The position numbers and the translations under genes were made by a program. Shown piece after piece: positions 10,301-18,432 of a DNA stretch of 64,000 nucleotides (the stretch's first letter is position 1; the number at the start of each line of letters is the position of its first letter). The stretch lies in NCBI GenBank assembly GCA_045866215.1, contig AP035880.1, positions 5,146,001-5,210,000 of the forward strand. Reading direction: 5' to 3'. The DNA is from Croceivirga sp009797885 (GTDB taxonomy: Bacteria > Bacteroidota > Bacteroidia > Flavobacteriales > Flavobacteriaceae). Below the pieces are notes generated by a model. It saw nothing but the letters and a program-made list of their open reading frames with translations. It did no database searches and had not been told where the DNA came from.

Positions 10301-10664
10301 CAATCATACCCGTGCTTAGAATGACCAAGTACAGGAAGGCGGCCAAAAACCGGCCAACAAAAAACTGTTTGTCACTGATAGGCATGGCATATGTCCATTG
10401 CGCCGATTTATATCTTATATCCTTATACAAGACCCCGCCTGTGGCAATGGCGATGATAATGATCATTAGCATGCCCATTCCGGCGTAGTTTCGGTACAGT
10501 ATACTGGAGGCATTCATCAATACCCCTTCATTGGCAAAAAAATCGAATGAACCCTTGGTGTACCAAATCATCTGAAACGCCAACATGAGAAAGAAAATAA
10601 GGGTCACCCAACTGAATATGCGCTGTTTGAGCTCGTTTTTTAGTATGGATACTATTGTTTTCAT
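7395..10664 (-). CDS. ABC-2 type permease fused to a degenerate M1-peptidase-like domain
   Basis: 1089 aa. Residues about 1-600 hold two ABC-2 permease halves with some twelve membrane segments in all (start MKTIVSILKNELKQRIFSWVT; second half begins near LWSLSKLELMNIVRPTSF). Residues about 640-1089 are a soluble part resembling the M1 (gluzincin) aminopeptidase fold seen in the Bacteroidota ABC permease/M1 fusion family. At the place expected for HExxHxW the sequence is GSGLAKLW (942-949), so the zinc-binding and catalytic residues are missing; the following ANVQGADM looks like the conserved stretch after that site. It is therefore likely a non-catalytic, perhaps substrate-binding, domain. 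It starts 1 bp after the ATPase gene ends and is the last gene of the operon from 17073. Confidence 0.88.
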   Translation of the reverse strand: MKTIVSILKNELKQRIFSWVTLIFFLMLAFQMIWYTKGSFDFFANEGVLMNASSILYRNYAGMGMLMIIIIAIATGGVLYKDIRYKSAQWTYAMPISDKQFFVGRFLAAFLYLVILSTGMIVGHLLVPYSGIGEASRFGPTQWGPLFHGWIMFTVPNLFFYVALVFFSIVFTRKIATSYLAVFLVVIIFLIAQTSYETGGGDNIIAYILADSGGYVAAQHYTELLTPAQKNTELFTLSGYVLQNRLLWMGLALILAIASYVRFSFKYFIQAGTDKSKKIKENKKVVFSAASIKLPEVVKQYRVPNFLTKLWSLSKLELMNIVRPTSFKIILGIILLMVFMQNVTWNAAYYIGNEHPISSNMTFFRLQWGVFVNMLIMIWAGELFFKDKTVNIWQITDSLPVPVWVTQLSRLAAVIGLSFILSLSFILVSLFTQVLLGGASYIELGRFTEDLLLYRWAFLNFVLWASLVFFVGALTSHRILTHLLCVGFFIFLVVSFDMGIIEDLRLGYGFTPGIEDFSETSGYGIFQQSANWFFLLWLALGITLVMAGVWLWKRGSDKKWKNRLSLRNMQLGLVSKVVMVAFLGLFLFLMSFITKNVYENGNFVPEAEEERLDAEYEKKYKYLETKPQPKYETVALKLDLFPLERRAEFSADITLNNKKGVDTLFLNTKDFAQLTNIKLNGRELTIAKADAEQNLTAYRIPKAIQKDSLLQLSLVGTKQYIGFVQRDFQADLTNKGSFGSVQEFLPVIGYDSDKELLENRKRQEQGLTRLDSRMASIDDVFALSQNAYTTDADRVTGKLTISTEEGQIPFAAGVLQKMETKNGRTVATYMVDSPQVFNWYVGSSDYTVFQGKADKVAYSILYKPTHAFNIALYQEAIKKGVAFMETKFGANAVENQLQLIEIHRWQDDRYTFANTIALSEKEGWVANTKGLQEKAYIYQTIGSGLAKLWLQKKLTIANVQGADMFMLGLPEALGLQFVKGNLGEEAVNLLIEKKTDKYAKDKNNEPNTEPVLIYADGTDYMEENKGAIALYEMMESIGGQRFNTLLKEFGNTDPEKPKVFKDFYQKVLNAVPTAEKQRFKQLFETTDIL

Positions 10665-10665
10665 T

Positions 10666-11535
10666 TTAATTTTCGCTTAAGATTTTAAAGTAGGCATCTT
10701 CCAGCGATGGCGCTTTGACATCAAACCCTCCGGAAGGCATATCATCTGCCATCACCGTAATCATCAATTTACCGGCAAAAAAACGTTGGGAAATCACCTT
10801 AAATTTTTCTTGATACGTTGTGAGTTGATCTTTTTTAATGGGCATCTCATAGAGTTTCCCCCGCATGGCCTCTTGCACTTCATCCGGTTTACCGGTTAGC
10901 ACTACTTCACCATTTCCAATAATGGCCATATCGGAACAAAGGGTACTGACGTCCTCTACAATATGGGTGGAAAGTATGACCACAGCATTTTCGCCCAATT
11001 CCGACAATAAATTGTAGAAGCGATTACGTTCCATAGGGTCCAGACCGGCGGTAGGTTCATCAACAATAATCAATTCTGGATTGCCTACCAAGGCCTGGGC
11101 AATACCAAAACGTTGCTTCATTCCGCCAGAATAACCATCCAATTTTTTAGTTCTAACATCATAGAGGTTCACTTTTTGCAACAGGGCCTCCACCGTCTCC
11201 TTGCGTTCCCCTTTATGTACTATACCTTTCATGTCGGCGATATGCGTCAGCAACTCTTCGGCCGTTACATTAGGGTATACCCCAAATTCCTGTGGAAGGT
11301 ATCCAAGTGTCTTTCTTAGTGCTTCAGGGCTTTTTAGAACATTAATTTCATTAAAATTAACATCACCTGAATCCGGATCTTGTAAAGTTGCGATAGTGCG
11401 CATTAAAGTTGATTTTCCCGCACCGTTTTGGCCCAAAAGCCCAAACATGCCCTTTCCAACGCTCAGGGAAACATTTTTAAGGGCCTGCACCCCATTAGGA
11501 TAGGTTTTTGAGAGGTTTTTAATTTCTAGTTTCAT
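10666..11535 (-). CDS. ABC transporter ATP-binding protein
   Basis: 289 aa. Walker A GQNGAGKSTL, Q-loop LPQEFG, signature YSGGMKQR, Walker B LIIVDEPTAGLDP and switch His in LSTHIVED are all intact. The C-terminal 70 residues are the extension typical of drug or antibiotic exporters of the CcmA/NatA type. It pairs with the permease that follows at once, forming one export or lipid-handling ABC system, and sits 38 bp after the MATE gene. An active ATPase beside a dead M1-like domain suggests the transport activity is what matters. Confidence 0.95.
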   Translation of the reverse strand: MKLEIKNLSKTYPNGVQALKNVSLSVGKGMFGLLGQNGAGKSTLMRTIATLQDPDSGDVNFNEINVLKSPEALRKTLGYLPQEFGVYPNVTAEELLTHIADMKGIVHKGERKETVEALLQKVNLYDVRTKKLDGYSGGMKQRFGIAQALVGNPELIIVDEPTAGLDPMERNRFYNLLSELGENAVVILSTHIVEDVSTLCSDMAIIGNGEVVLTGKPDEVQEAMRGKLYEMPIKKDQLTTYQEKFKVISQRFFAGKLMITVMADDMPSGGFDVKAPSLEDAYFKILSEN

Positions 11536-11573
11536 AGTATTTCGTTGTTATACATTATTGATGGTTTCTTGTT

Positions 11574-12959
11574 TTACGTATCATCATCATTCGCTTGGAC
11601 CTGAGGCAATTTTTCATTCCCCAATCCCTGAAAACTTTTATAGACGATATAGCCCAACCATAGGGTGACCACAATGTCAATCAAGGTGGAACCATAGTAA
11701 ACCCCGCTAATGCCCATCCACCTGGGAAGCAAAAGCATCACCGGGACATAGAATATCAATTGTCTGGCTATTCCAATAATACTGGCATATTTAGGCTGTT
11801 CTATGGCAGGCAAATGGGTAAGGGCCATAAACACAAAGGGGAGAAAAGGAATAATGGCCATATATACCCTAAAATCAATTAGTTCCGAGTTTGTCATTAC
11901 CTTATTGGGAAGTACCATTTGAATACCCAGTTCTGGAAATAGCATCAGGAACAACCAGAAAGGCAAGACCAACCAAAGTCCGGTTTTGCAGAAAAGAAAA
12001 AATCCTTTCCTGACTCGGCCGTATTGTTCTGCTCCAAAATTTACCCCCACAACGGGCTGAAGGGCACGCATCAACCCAAATAACGGGGTCATTAAAAAAA
12101 GTAGAATGCGATTGGCTGCAGCAAAAAAGGCCAAATCTTCATCCGTACCGTAATCTACAACTGCATTAAAAACCACTATCGCCTGAATCAGGCCCATTAA
12201 GCTCAGTATAAATCCAGGGAGTCCTAACTTCAGAATGGCTTTAAAGACTTCGCCATCATAAAGAATAGCGTTGATATTTGACTCAAAGGAAGCGCTGCCC
12301 CTTACAAAATAGAGATAACCCACCACGCAATACACTAACATTCCAATGTTTGTGGCCCATGCGGCACCATCCACATCCATATGCAGATGGATAATGGCCA
12401 AGGGTGTTAAAATAAGGTTGACCACCAAGCCATAGGCCATAAATACAGCGGCGGTCATCATTTTACCTTCCGCACGAACGATCATATTGAGTTGTAGGCC
12501 GAAGACCCAGAGCGGGAAAGCCAGCAGCGTAATCTTAAAATAGCGCAAACCATATTCCAAAATCTCACCCGAACCGCCCATCATCTCTATCAAAGGAGTA
12601 GCAAAAATGTAACAGGGAATGGCAAAAATAAGACTACTTATTAGGGTAAAAAGTGTTGCATTTGGAATGATTTTTTTTAAGGCTTCACTATCATCTTTGC
12701 CCAATAGCACGCTCAAGTGATTCCCTGCTCCAGTTCCTACCCATGCACCTACTCCCATAGCCATTGAGGTGAGTGGGTAAGCCAATGCTACACCAGCCAG
12801 GGCCGTTTCGTTAAGCAGTTGACCAATATAAATAGTATCCATAAAGGCATTCAAACCATAGAGTACCATGGCTAAAATTGCTGGTAAGGACAACTTCCAC
12901 ATGACTTTGGTCAAGTTGCCATTAAGGATAAATTCTTTTTGGTCTTTGGTTTGGTTCAC
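11574..12959 (-). CDS. MATE family efflux transporter
   Basis: 461 aa, about twelve membrane helices in two homologous halves. N-terminal GNLTKVMWKLSLPAILAMVLYGLNAFMDTIYIG and the second-half LKLGLPGFILSLMGLIQAIVVF are typical of the NorM/DinF-type family, which uses a Na+ or H+ gradient to expel cationic organic molecules. It lies between a SAM methyltransferase (23 bp upstream) and an ABC transporter (38 bp downstream) in the same operon as a TonB receptor, so the exported molecule may be one modified by the operon's methyltransferases. Confidence 0.95.
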   Translation of the reverse strand: MNQTKDQKEFILNGNLTKVMWKLSLPAILAMVLYGLNAFMDTIYIGQLLNETALAGVALAYPLTSMAMGVGAWVGTGAGNHLSVLLGKDDSEALKKIIPNATLFTLISSLIFAIPCYIFATPLIEMMGGSGEILEYGLRYFKITLLAFPLWVFGLQLNMIVRAEGKMMTAAVFMAYGLVVNLILTPLAIIHLHMDVDGAAWATNIGMLVYCVVGYLYFVRGSASFESNINAILYDGEVFKAILKLGLPGFILSLMGLIQAIVVFNAVVDYGTDEDLAFFAAANRILLFLMTPLFGLMRALQPVVGVNFGAEQYGRVRKGFFLFCKTGLWLVLPFWLFLMLFPELGIQMVLPNKVMTNSELIDFRVYMAIIPFLPFVFMALTHLPAIEQPKYASIIGIARQLIFYVPVMLLLPRWMGISGVYYGSTLIDIVVTLWLGYIVYKSFQGLGNEKLPQVQANDDDT

Positions 12960-12982
12960 TTTATGCCTTTACTTGTGATTTT

Positions 12983-13669
12983 TTAGTTAGTAAGTTTTTG
13001 TGTAATCCATCCACTATAAATAGTGGTTTGAAAAAAACGTGTAGGGGATTTAAAACCTGCACGTTCCAATAATTTCCGTAACTCCTCTTCTGAGGTACGG
13101 TGTAAGGAATTTGTTATTCGTTCCAGTCGTTCCTCAATTTCTTTTTCGCTCAAATCATTTGGCAATAAGGACTCCAGAACTTTAAGATTGCCCCTAAGCT
13201 GTTCCCGATTTCCAAATATTCCCATGATAACGAAGGGGGCTCCGGGTTTCAGTCGTCTTTGAATTTCCCTAAGCAATGCCAGCTTTTCATTGGGGTATTT
13301 GATAAAATGTAGCACTAGGATGAGCGTAGCTGCACCAAAAAGCTTTTGGTTTTCAAGTTGCCCCACTTCACCAATAAGGAATTCAACCTCTTCATAGGAA
13401 GCCAACTTTTGTTGGGCAAAGTGTATCATTTCGGGGGAGGGATCGACTCCCTTAATGTACCATTCCCCATCAAATTCCTTTAAAGCAATCAGTTCGTTGC
13501 CTGTACCACATCCTACTGCCAACATCGTTTTTTCCGATGCCTTGGCCAATAGTTTTGGAAAGGTGGACATGAAGTACTCATAGTTGGGTATCCACTGTTG
13601 TACAAAACTATCGTAATTGGCGGCCCGCTCTCCTTCAAAAATAACTAGATCTTTTTCCGTTGTTTCCAT
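12983..13669 (-). CDS. Class I SAM-dependent methyltransferase
   Basis: 228 aa from METTEKDLV. The frame extends further upstream, but that part overlaps the ICMT-like gene, and the ATG at 13669 overlaps the stop of that gene by one base (TAATG), a coupling signal that decides the start. SAM-binding motif I is LAVGCGTGNE, with the acidic residue after strand 2 in VDPSPEM. Fold and length match small-molecule methyltransferases of the Methyltransf_11/25/12 type. Substrate unknown; its place in the operon suggests it modifies the molecule moved by the receptor or the exporters. Confidence 0.88.
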   Translation of the reverse strand: METTEKDLVIFEGERAANYDSFVQQWIPNYEYFMSTFPKLLAKASEKTMLAVGCGTGNELIALKEFDGEWYIKGVDPSPEMIHFAQQKLASYEEVEFLIGEVGQLENQKLFGAATLILVLHFIKYPNEKLALLREIQRRLKPGAPFVIMGIFGNREQLRGNLKVLESLLPNDLSEKEIEERLERITNSLHRTSEEELRKLLERAGFKSPTRFFQTTIYSGWITQKLTN

Positions 13670-14259
13670 TAAAATAGTTTGGGAATTAAACGTTTTGTTT
13701 TTTGTTTGTAGACTTTGTACTGTTGGCCAAATTGGATTTCCATCATTTGCTCCTCTTTTGCAACCCTTAGAAAATACAACACCCCAAAACTGATGAGCCC
13801 GGATAGTCCAGCGATATAGTTTTGCAACAAAAGTGCTTGGCAAATGACCCAAAGCCAAATTGCGGTGTACATGGGATGCCTAATATGTTTATAGATTCCA
13901 GAGCTTACCAAAGTATGTTCGTCCCTTATTTCCAAGGTGGCGGACCAGTTTTGTCCAAGGTCGCGGTGCGAACGATAAAACAGCATCATTACTGGAATAA
14001 GCATTATCAAACCAAAAATTCCCCAAGCATTTGGCAAATGGTAGTCTGCAAAGCTGAACCAAGGGGTAGCCACGTAAACAATGGGAAGTAACAACATACC
14101 CAAAGATGTGAGGGCCAGGGTAAATTTTTCAATACCGTCCTTTTTGTCTGATACAATGTTATTTTTCTTGTTTTGTTGGGCAAAGGGGTATCGTATAATG
14201 AACATGCATATCCAGAAAACCATAAATGATATTTCAAATACCAAGCGCATCATATCCAT
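13669..14259 (-). CDS. ICMT/PEMT-like integral membrane methyltransferase
   Basis: 196 aa, about five membrane segments. The C-terminal half has the family signature LVSSGIYKHIRHPMYTAIWLW, in which the RHP motif helps bind SAM, and the acidic region near the end (RVAKEEQMMEIQFG) also fits. Relatives are isoprenylcysteine carboxyl methyltransferases and phospholipid or steroid methyltransferases; bacterial members mostly have unknown substrates. It overlaps the DoxX-like gene by 10 bp and the next methyltransferase by 1 bp. Confidence 0.85.
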   Translation of the reverse strand: MDMMRLVFEISFMVFWICMFIIRYPFAQQNKKNNIVSDKKDGIEKFTLALTSLGMLLLPIVYVATPWFSFADYHLPNAWGIFGLIMLIPVMMLFYRSHRDLGQNWSATLEIRDEHTLVSSGIYKHIRHPMYTAIWLWVICQALLLQNYIAGLSGLISFGVLYFLRVAKEEQMMEIQFGQQYKVYKQKTKRLIPKLF

Positions 14260-14666
14260 GAGTTTTCTTTTTTAAGCAATACCGTTTTCCATTCGTTATA
14301 CCTTCCAAATAGGAGAAAAAGGTTCAACGCCAACATTAGACTATCAAATAGGATAAATGGGGGATATCTTGAAAAAAACACATGGGTCATCAACAAACAA
14401 AGTATCAATGGTACCAGCATGATGCTGCCCAAGAGATAGGTCCGCCGGAATATCAGTAATAAACCGCACAATAATTGAAAAAAGCCTACAAAATAGAGAT
14501 AGCCCGAGCCCTGCAATAAATCATAATAGGTGAAAAATAAGGGGTGAGCCTCAGCGGCATCCGTTCTAAACACCGATGGGTCGTACGGCAGGAACAGCTT
14601 TTCTATCCCCGCGTAAATAAAAAGGAAGGCCAAAAGGAATCGTATAATGTAGGCTACTATGCGCAT
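14250..14666 (-). CDS. DoxX/MauE-like membrane protein
   Basis: 138 aa with four membrane helices. The opening IIRFLLAFLFIYAGIEKLF and the second helix YFVGFFQLLCGLLLIF are typical of the DoxX/DoxD superfamily, linked to redox or thiol processes in some bacteria. No cysteine pair like that of MauE is visible. It starts 4 bp after the TonB receptor stop and overlaps the ICMT-like gene, so it is surely co-expressed; role unknown. Confidence 0.8.
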   Translation of the reverse strand: MRIVAYIIRFLLAFLFIYAGIEKLFLPYDPSVFRTDAAEAHPLFFTYYDLLQGSGYLYFVGFFQLLCGLLLIFRRTYLLGSIMLVPLILCLLMTHVFFSRYPPFILFDSLMLALNLFLLFGRYNEWKTVLLKKENSWI

Positions 14667-14670
14667 TGAT

Positions 14671-17073
14671 TTAAAACTTACCGGTTAACGTAGCGCCGTA
14701 GGTTTGTGGTAGCCCATAAGAGGCAAATATACCGGAACCGCTTACGGAATAGCCATAGCTCAAGTAGGTTACGTCCGTTAGGTTTTTTGCCCAAAGTGCA
14801 AATTCCAAATTTTTTGACCCCAGTACCAATCTACTATTCAACAATCCGTATGCATCTTGACTTGATGTATTTTCGGGATCGAAAAAGACCTCGGACTGAA
14901 ATTGATAGTCCACAACAATGGAACCTTTCCACTTTTTGTTCAAATTGGTCGTATAATTGACCCCAAGGCTACCGCTCCATTCTGGGGACATTACTTGCAT
15001 ATTTCCCTCGTTGTTGATTTCAACCCCAGTGAACCCGATATAGGTATAATCCGTAAATTCCGTCTTTAAATACCCCAAATTCCCGACAAGGTTGAGTCCA
15101 TTGGCCAAAATGAACTCCGTTTCCAACTCCACACCATAGCTTCTGGAATTACCAATATTTTCCCTACCTATACTAAAGGTGGTAAGGTCAAGTACATTAA
15201 AGAGCTGCTGGTCGGTGTAGTCGATATAGAAAAGAGTGGCATTGAGTTTCACCTTATTGTTCCACAACATATTTTTTATGCCCAATTCATAATTCCAACT
15301 GAATTCCGGATCGAAAGTCGCTCGACTTTCATCGAGAACAAATTCATTGACGCCCCCTGGACGGTATCCCCGGGTTACGTTAGCGAATAATAGCGAATTT
15401 TCATTGGCTTGATAGCCCAAGCTAAATTTGGGGGAGAAAGCACTAAACTCGGTTTCCTTATCAAATTCTGCTGGTACGGCACCCAAATTTGGGTAAACAA
15501 AATCTTGCCCGTCTTGTTCAAATCTGTTATTGACTTCCAAGCTACTATCTTCAATTTCGTATCGTAGCCCCGCAGTTGCGGTCAGTTTAGCCGTGAGTTG
15601 ATAAGAAGCCTGTCCAAATAGGGATAAGCCCGTCTGGCCAATTTCGGTATCTGTGAGCTGGTCGTAGGGATATTGGGCCGCATCTTCCGGGGGCAGCTCG
15701 GGATTAAAGGCATTATCCGCTCCATTTCGTGTTCTTCTATCGCTTTCGTTCGAAACCGAATAGAGATACAGACCCCCTATCCAATCCAATTTACTTTTGG
15801 TGTTTGAACTCAATCGAATTTCTTGGCTAATGGTGGACAGGTCCGAATTGTCCGAAGCGACTGCCTGAATATCCGCGGGAGAAAAATCAAAATCGTCTCC
15901 ACTTCTATCCAAGTCGGTAAATTGATAAGCTGTAATCGCTTCAATTTTTATTTTATCGTTTGTAAACTTAAGATTGAAAGCGTTGTTCAAAATATCCGTG
16001 ACATAAAGGCCATTGGTATTTTGGGCAACTTGAAAAGGGTTGTTGTTCACGGCATCTTCAATTACTGTTGCGGTCGCCCCGAATCCTCCAACAAAGGCAT
16101 AAGCATCCACTTCACGTCTTTCATAACCCGAACTGAATTTAAACAACCAATCATCATTGGCCACATAGGTCAATTTTAAGTTACCATTGTAGGCTTTTCT
16201 CCCTAATAGTTCTGTGTCGTTCAAAAAGGTATTTTCTATGTAACCATCCCGTTCCGTGAGTCCGCCATTGATTTTAACAAAGAGTTTGTCCCTTATAATG
16301 GGCGTGCTGATTCCGGCCTGTACATCATATTGATTGAGGTTTCCATAACCGGTAGTCACGTATCCCTTGGTATGGTTCGTTGGGTTTTTACTGATGATGT
16401 TGATTACCCCTCCTATTGAATTTCTGCCGTAAAGTGTGCCCTGTGGTCCTTTCAAAATTTCAATACGTTCTATATCCCCGAAATACGAGGGAAACGAAGA
16501 CACATTAAAAAGGGGCACATCGTCAACATACACTCCAACGACCGGTGTCGCATCTATAGTGGTAATACCTCTTGTGGAAACGAGGGGAAAGGAGCCTCCT
16601 CCGTCATCGTAGGTTCTAAAATTGGATGTAATACGACCAAGTTCGTTGATGTTACCAATCTGAAGATCAGCTACCTCTTGTGCATTTGCCACGGATACCG
16701 AGGCGGCGGTCTTTTGAACATTTTGTAACCTTCTATTGGCCGCGGTTACGACTACTTCATTAAGTTGACCTGAAGTTTTGGCTAAAGCAAAATCCAAAGT
16801 AGTGTCCGCGTTCAGTTCTATTTCCTTGGTCACGCTTTGATAACCCAAATAACTTACTTGGATAAAGTAGTTTGATGCAGAAATATCACTCATGGTAAAT
16901 TCACCATCCATATTGGTCGAGGTTCCCCTACCCGTGCCCAATAAAAGCACATTGGCCCCAAAAACAGGTTGGTTGTTTTCATCGGTGACTTTTCCTGAAA
17001 TTGACACAGTTTCTTGTGCTTTAGCTGCAAATGCAAAGAGCAGCACAAAACAACTTAGGTGTAGTATTCTCAT
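14671..17073 (-). CDS. TonB-dependent outer-membrane receptor
   Basis: 800 aa. Signal peptide MRILHLSCFVLLFAFAAKA; a carboxypeptidase-regulatory-like beta domain (about 20-108, VSISGKVTDENNQPVFGANVLLLGTG); then a plug with VVVTAANRR and LKGPQGTLYGRNSIGGVINIISKNP; then a 22-strand barrel ending in the aromatic YGATLTGKF. It imports a ligand of about 1 kDa, such as a siderophore, vitamin or glycan, using TonB energy. It has no SusD partner, and the barrel resembles metal-chelate or small-molecule receptors more than SusC. It is the first gene of the seven-gene operon. Ligand unknown; the gene order with a MATE exporter resembles metallophore loci. Confidence 0.94.
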   Translation of the reverse strand: MRILHLSCFVLLFAFAAKAQETVSISGKVTDENNQPVFGANVLLLGTGRGTSTNMDGEFTMSDISASNYFIQVSYLGYQSVTKEIELNADTTLDFALAKTSGQLNEVVVTAANRRLQNVQKTAASVSVANAQEVADLQIGNINELGRITSNFRTYDDGGGSFPLVSTRGITTIDATPVVGVYVDDVPLFNVSSFPSYFGDIERIEILKGPQGTLYGRNSIGGVINIISKNPTNHTKGYVTTGYGNLNQYDVQAGISTPIIRDKLFVKINGGLTERDGYIENTFLNDTELLGRKAYNGNLKLTYVANDDWLFKFSSGYERREVDAYAFVGGFGATATVIEDAVNNNPFQVAQNTNGLYVTDILNNAFNLKFTNDKIKIEAITAYQFTDLDRSGDDFDFSPADIQAVASDNSDLSTISQEIRLSSNTKSKLDWIGGLYLYSVSNESDRRTRNGADNAFNPELPPEDAAQYPYDQLTDTEIGQTGLSLFGQASYQLTAKLTATAGLRYEIEDSSLEVNNRFEQDGQDFVYPNLGAVPAEFDKETEFSAFSPKFSLGYQANENSLLFANVTRGYRPGGVNEFVLDESRATFDPEFSWNYELGIKNMLWNNKVKLNATLFYIDYTDQQLFNVLDLTTFSIGRENIGNSRSYGVELETEFILANGLNLVGNLGYLKTEFTDYTYIGFTGVEINNEGNMQVMSPEWSGSLGVNYTTNLNKKWKGSIVVDYQFQSEVFFDPENTSSQDAYGLLNSRLVLGSKNLEFALWAKNLTDVTYLSYGYSVSGSGIFASYGLPQTYGATLTGKF

Positions 17074-17115
17074 TTGAAAGGTTGTTATTTAAAATTGGTC
17101 TAAATTAAAATAATT

Positions 17116-17126
17116 TTGTTCAACAA
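17116..17126. promoter_or_regulatory. Palindrome upstream of the TonB receptor operon
   Basis: TTGTT-C-AACAA is a perfect 5-1-5 inverted repeat in the AT-rich leader about 45 bp upstream of the receptor start (minus strand). It might be an operator or part of a promoter; only the symmetry is seen. It does not match the Zur-type palindrome found at 20923. Confidence 0.3.
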
Positions 17127-17253
17127 GACCCTATTTATAGTTTTTTCTTTTTGTTGAATTGGAATTAGCCGCTTGGACAAAGTAGATATGGACCCATAGG
17201 CATGAGTCTTACTCTCCGCAATAGCTAAATCCTGAAAATGTTGAAACGATATC

Positions 17254-17559
17254 TTAGGAAAAGAATAAGGGCGGAGGCCTACAGTGACAGTTGGCTATCC
17301 TTTTTTTGTTTTTGTACCGCGTGGTGGCGAAAACCAACTTCTCCGCGAAAAGAATTTCTGGTCGGAACAGTTCGAGGCCTTCCACTGGAGTACTAATCCC
17401 CTCCAATTCAAGTGCATCACTAACCAGCAGGCAATTCTCGCAGGGCGTATCGGAATGCTCCGGGGAATCGTGATGTTCGCAAACATGGAATGCCGAAATC
17501 TTAATCAGAAGTACACCGATTAGGATAGTGGGCCAGAAATACCGAACTATGGCTTTCAT
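17254..17559 (-). CDS. Small His/Cys-rich exported or membrane-anchored protein
   Basis: 101 aa. A hydrophobic N-terminus (YFWPTILIGVLLIKISAF) is followed by HVCEHHDSPEHSDTPCENC, with three cysteines and four histidines in 19 residues, then a linker and a second pair CHC near the C-terminus (NCHCRPPPLFFS). This is a plausible soft-metal binding arrangement (Zn, Cu or Ni). No family recognised. It lies about 180 bp upstream of the TonB receptor on the same strand, so metal sensing or delivery linked to that receptor is possible, but that is inference. Confidence 0.65.
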   Translation of the reverse strand: MKAIVRYFWPTILIGVLLIKISAFHVCEHHDSPEHSDTPCENCLLVSDALELEGISTPVEGLELFRPEILFAEKLVFATTRYKNKKRIANCHCRPPPLFFS

Positions 17560-17625
17560 GCTAAGCGAACCTCTTTATTTGTGCATATGGGCCATTCCTT
17601 CATTCCAAATTAACCTCAAAGGTCA

Positions 17626-18177
17626 TTATGACCCCTTCTTCTTTAAACCTTGACCGGGCCGAAATACCTTCATGGCCTCTGGATTTGATTCCAGATAAGG
17701 TCCCCCAATCAAATCGATACAGTACGGAATGGCTGGAAATACCGCTTCCAAACATTCCCGAATGGATTTTGGTTTGCCCGGAAGGTTTATGATCAATGTA
17801 CTTCCTCGGATTCCAGCCGTTTGACGGGAAAGAATGGCGGTAGGTACATATTGCAAACTCACCTGCCTCATCTGCTCGCCAAACCCGGGAAGTAGTTTTT
17901 CACAAACGGCAATGGTGGCTTCCGGTGTCACATCCCTTACGGCCGGTCCTGTGCCGCCTGTCGTTACGATTAGGGCACAGGCCTTGTTATCGGCCATATC
18001 GATCAATTCCTTTTCCAGTAGGTCCTGTTCATCGGGAATGACCGCGTACTCCGCTTCCCAAGGACTGGACAACCACAATTTCAGCAGTCGTTGCACCTCC
18101 TGGCCGGGTAAATCTTCATATTCGCCTCGACTAGCACGGTCTGAAACATTGATAATGCCAATTTTTGCTTTTTCCAC
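17626..18177 (-). CDS. mog: MogA-type molybdopterin adenylyltransferase
   Basis: 183 aa, the normal length. IGIINVSDRASRGEYED, LIVTTGGTGPAVRDVTPEAT, MPGFGEQMRQ-like LPGFGEQMRQVSLQYVP and LIINLPGKPKSIRECL match MogA closely. The enzyme adenylates molybdopterin before molybdenum insertion; it acts in the cytoplasm. No other moa/moe gene is in the window, so this copy stands apart from a Moco cluster, between the His/Cys protein and the CobW-type GTPase. Confidence 0.92.
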   Translation of the reverse strand: MEKAKIGIINVSDRASRGEYEDLPGQEVQRLLKLWLSSPWEAEYAVIPDEQDLLEKELIDMADNKACALIVTTGGTGPAVRDVTPEATIAVCEKLLPGFGEQMRQVSLQYVPTAILSRQTAGIRGSTLIINLPGKPKSIRECLEAVFPAIPYCIDLIGGPYLESNPEAMKVFRPGQGLKKKGS

Positions 18178-18275
18178 TTATCCTCAACTTTAGAATTCAA
18201 CAAAAGTATCATTGTTGTGATGGTACAAAAACGAAAAGAAACAAAAATTCAGTTGCTTTTCTGACTTTATTCGGC

Positions 18276-18324
18276 TTAATGGTTGATGGTTAATGGTTAA
18301 TGGTTAATGGTTAATGGTTTATGG
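18276..18324. repeat. Tandem heptamer repeat (TTAATGG)x7
   Basis: Seven head-to-tail 7-bp units in 49 bp; five are exact TTAATGG, the second is TTGATGG and the seventh TTTATGG. It lies in the 255-bp gap between mog and the CobW-type gene, outside any gene. Such a simple repeat can change copy number by slippage. Confidence 0.9.
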
Positions 18325-18432
18325 TTTTTCACCGATCACCTAGCGTTAAGCATCACTAAAAACTGGTCATTTGTCTTAAGCCAAGGATTTATTGAAATTA
18401 ATTACGGTCAAAATCGATGGTACGTTTGATCT

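Noticed and set aside
7395..17559. Methanobactin or other RiPP metallophore locus
   Set aside because: TonB receptor and MATE fit, but no core peptide, MbnB/MbnC or NRPS-like gene was found; kept only as an analogy.
18276..18324. Possible CRISPR-like array
   Set aside because: Units are 7 bp without spacers and there are no cas genes, so it is a simple tandem repeat.
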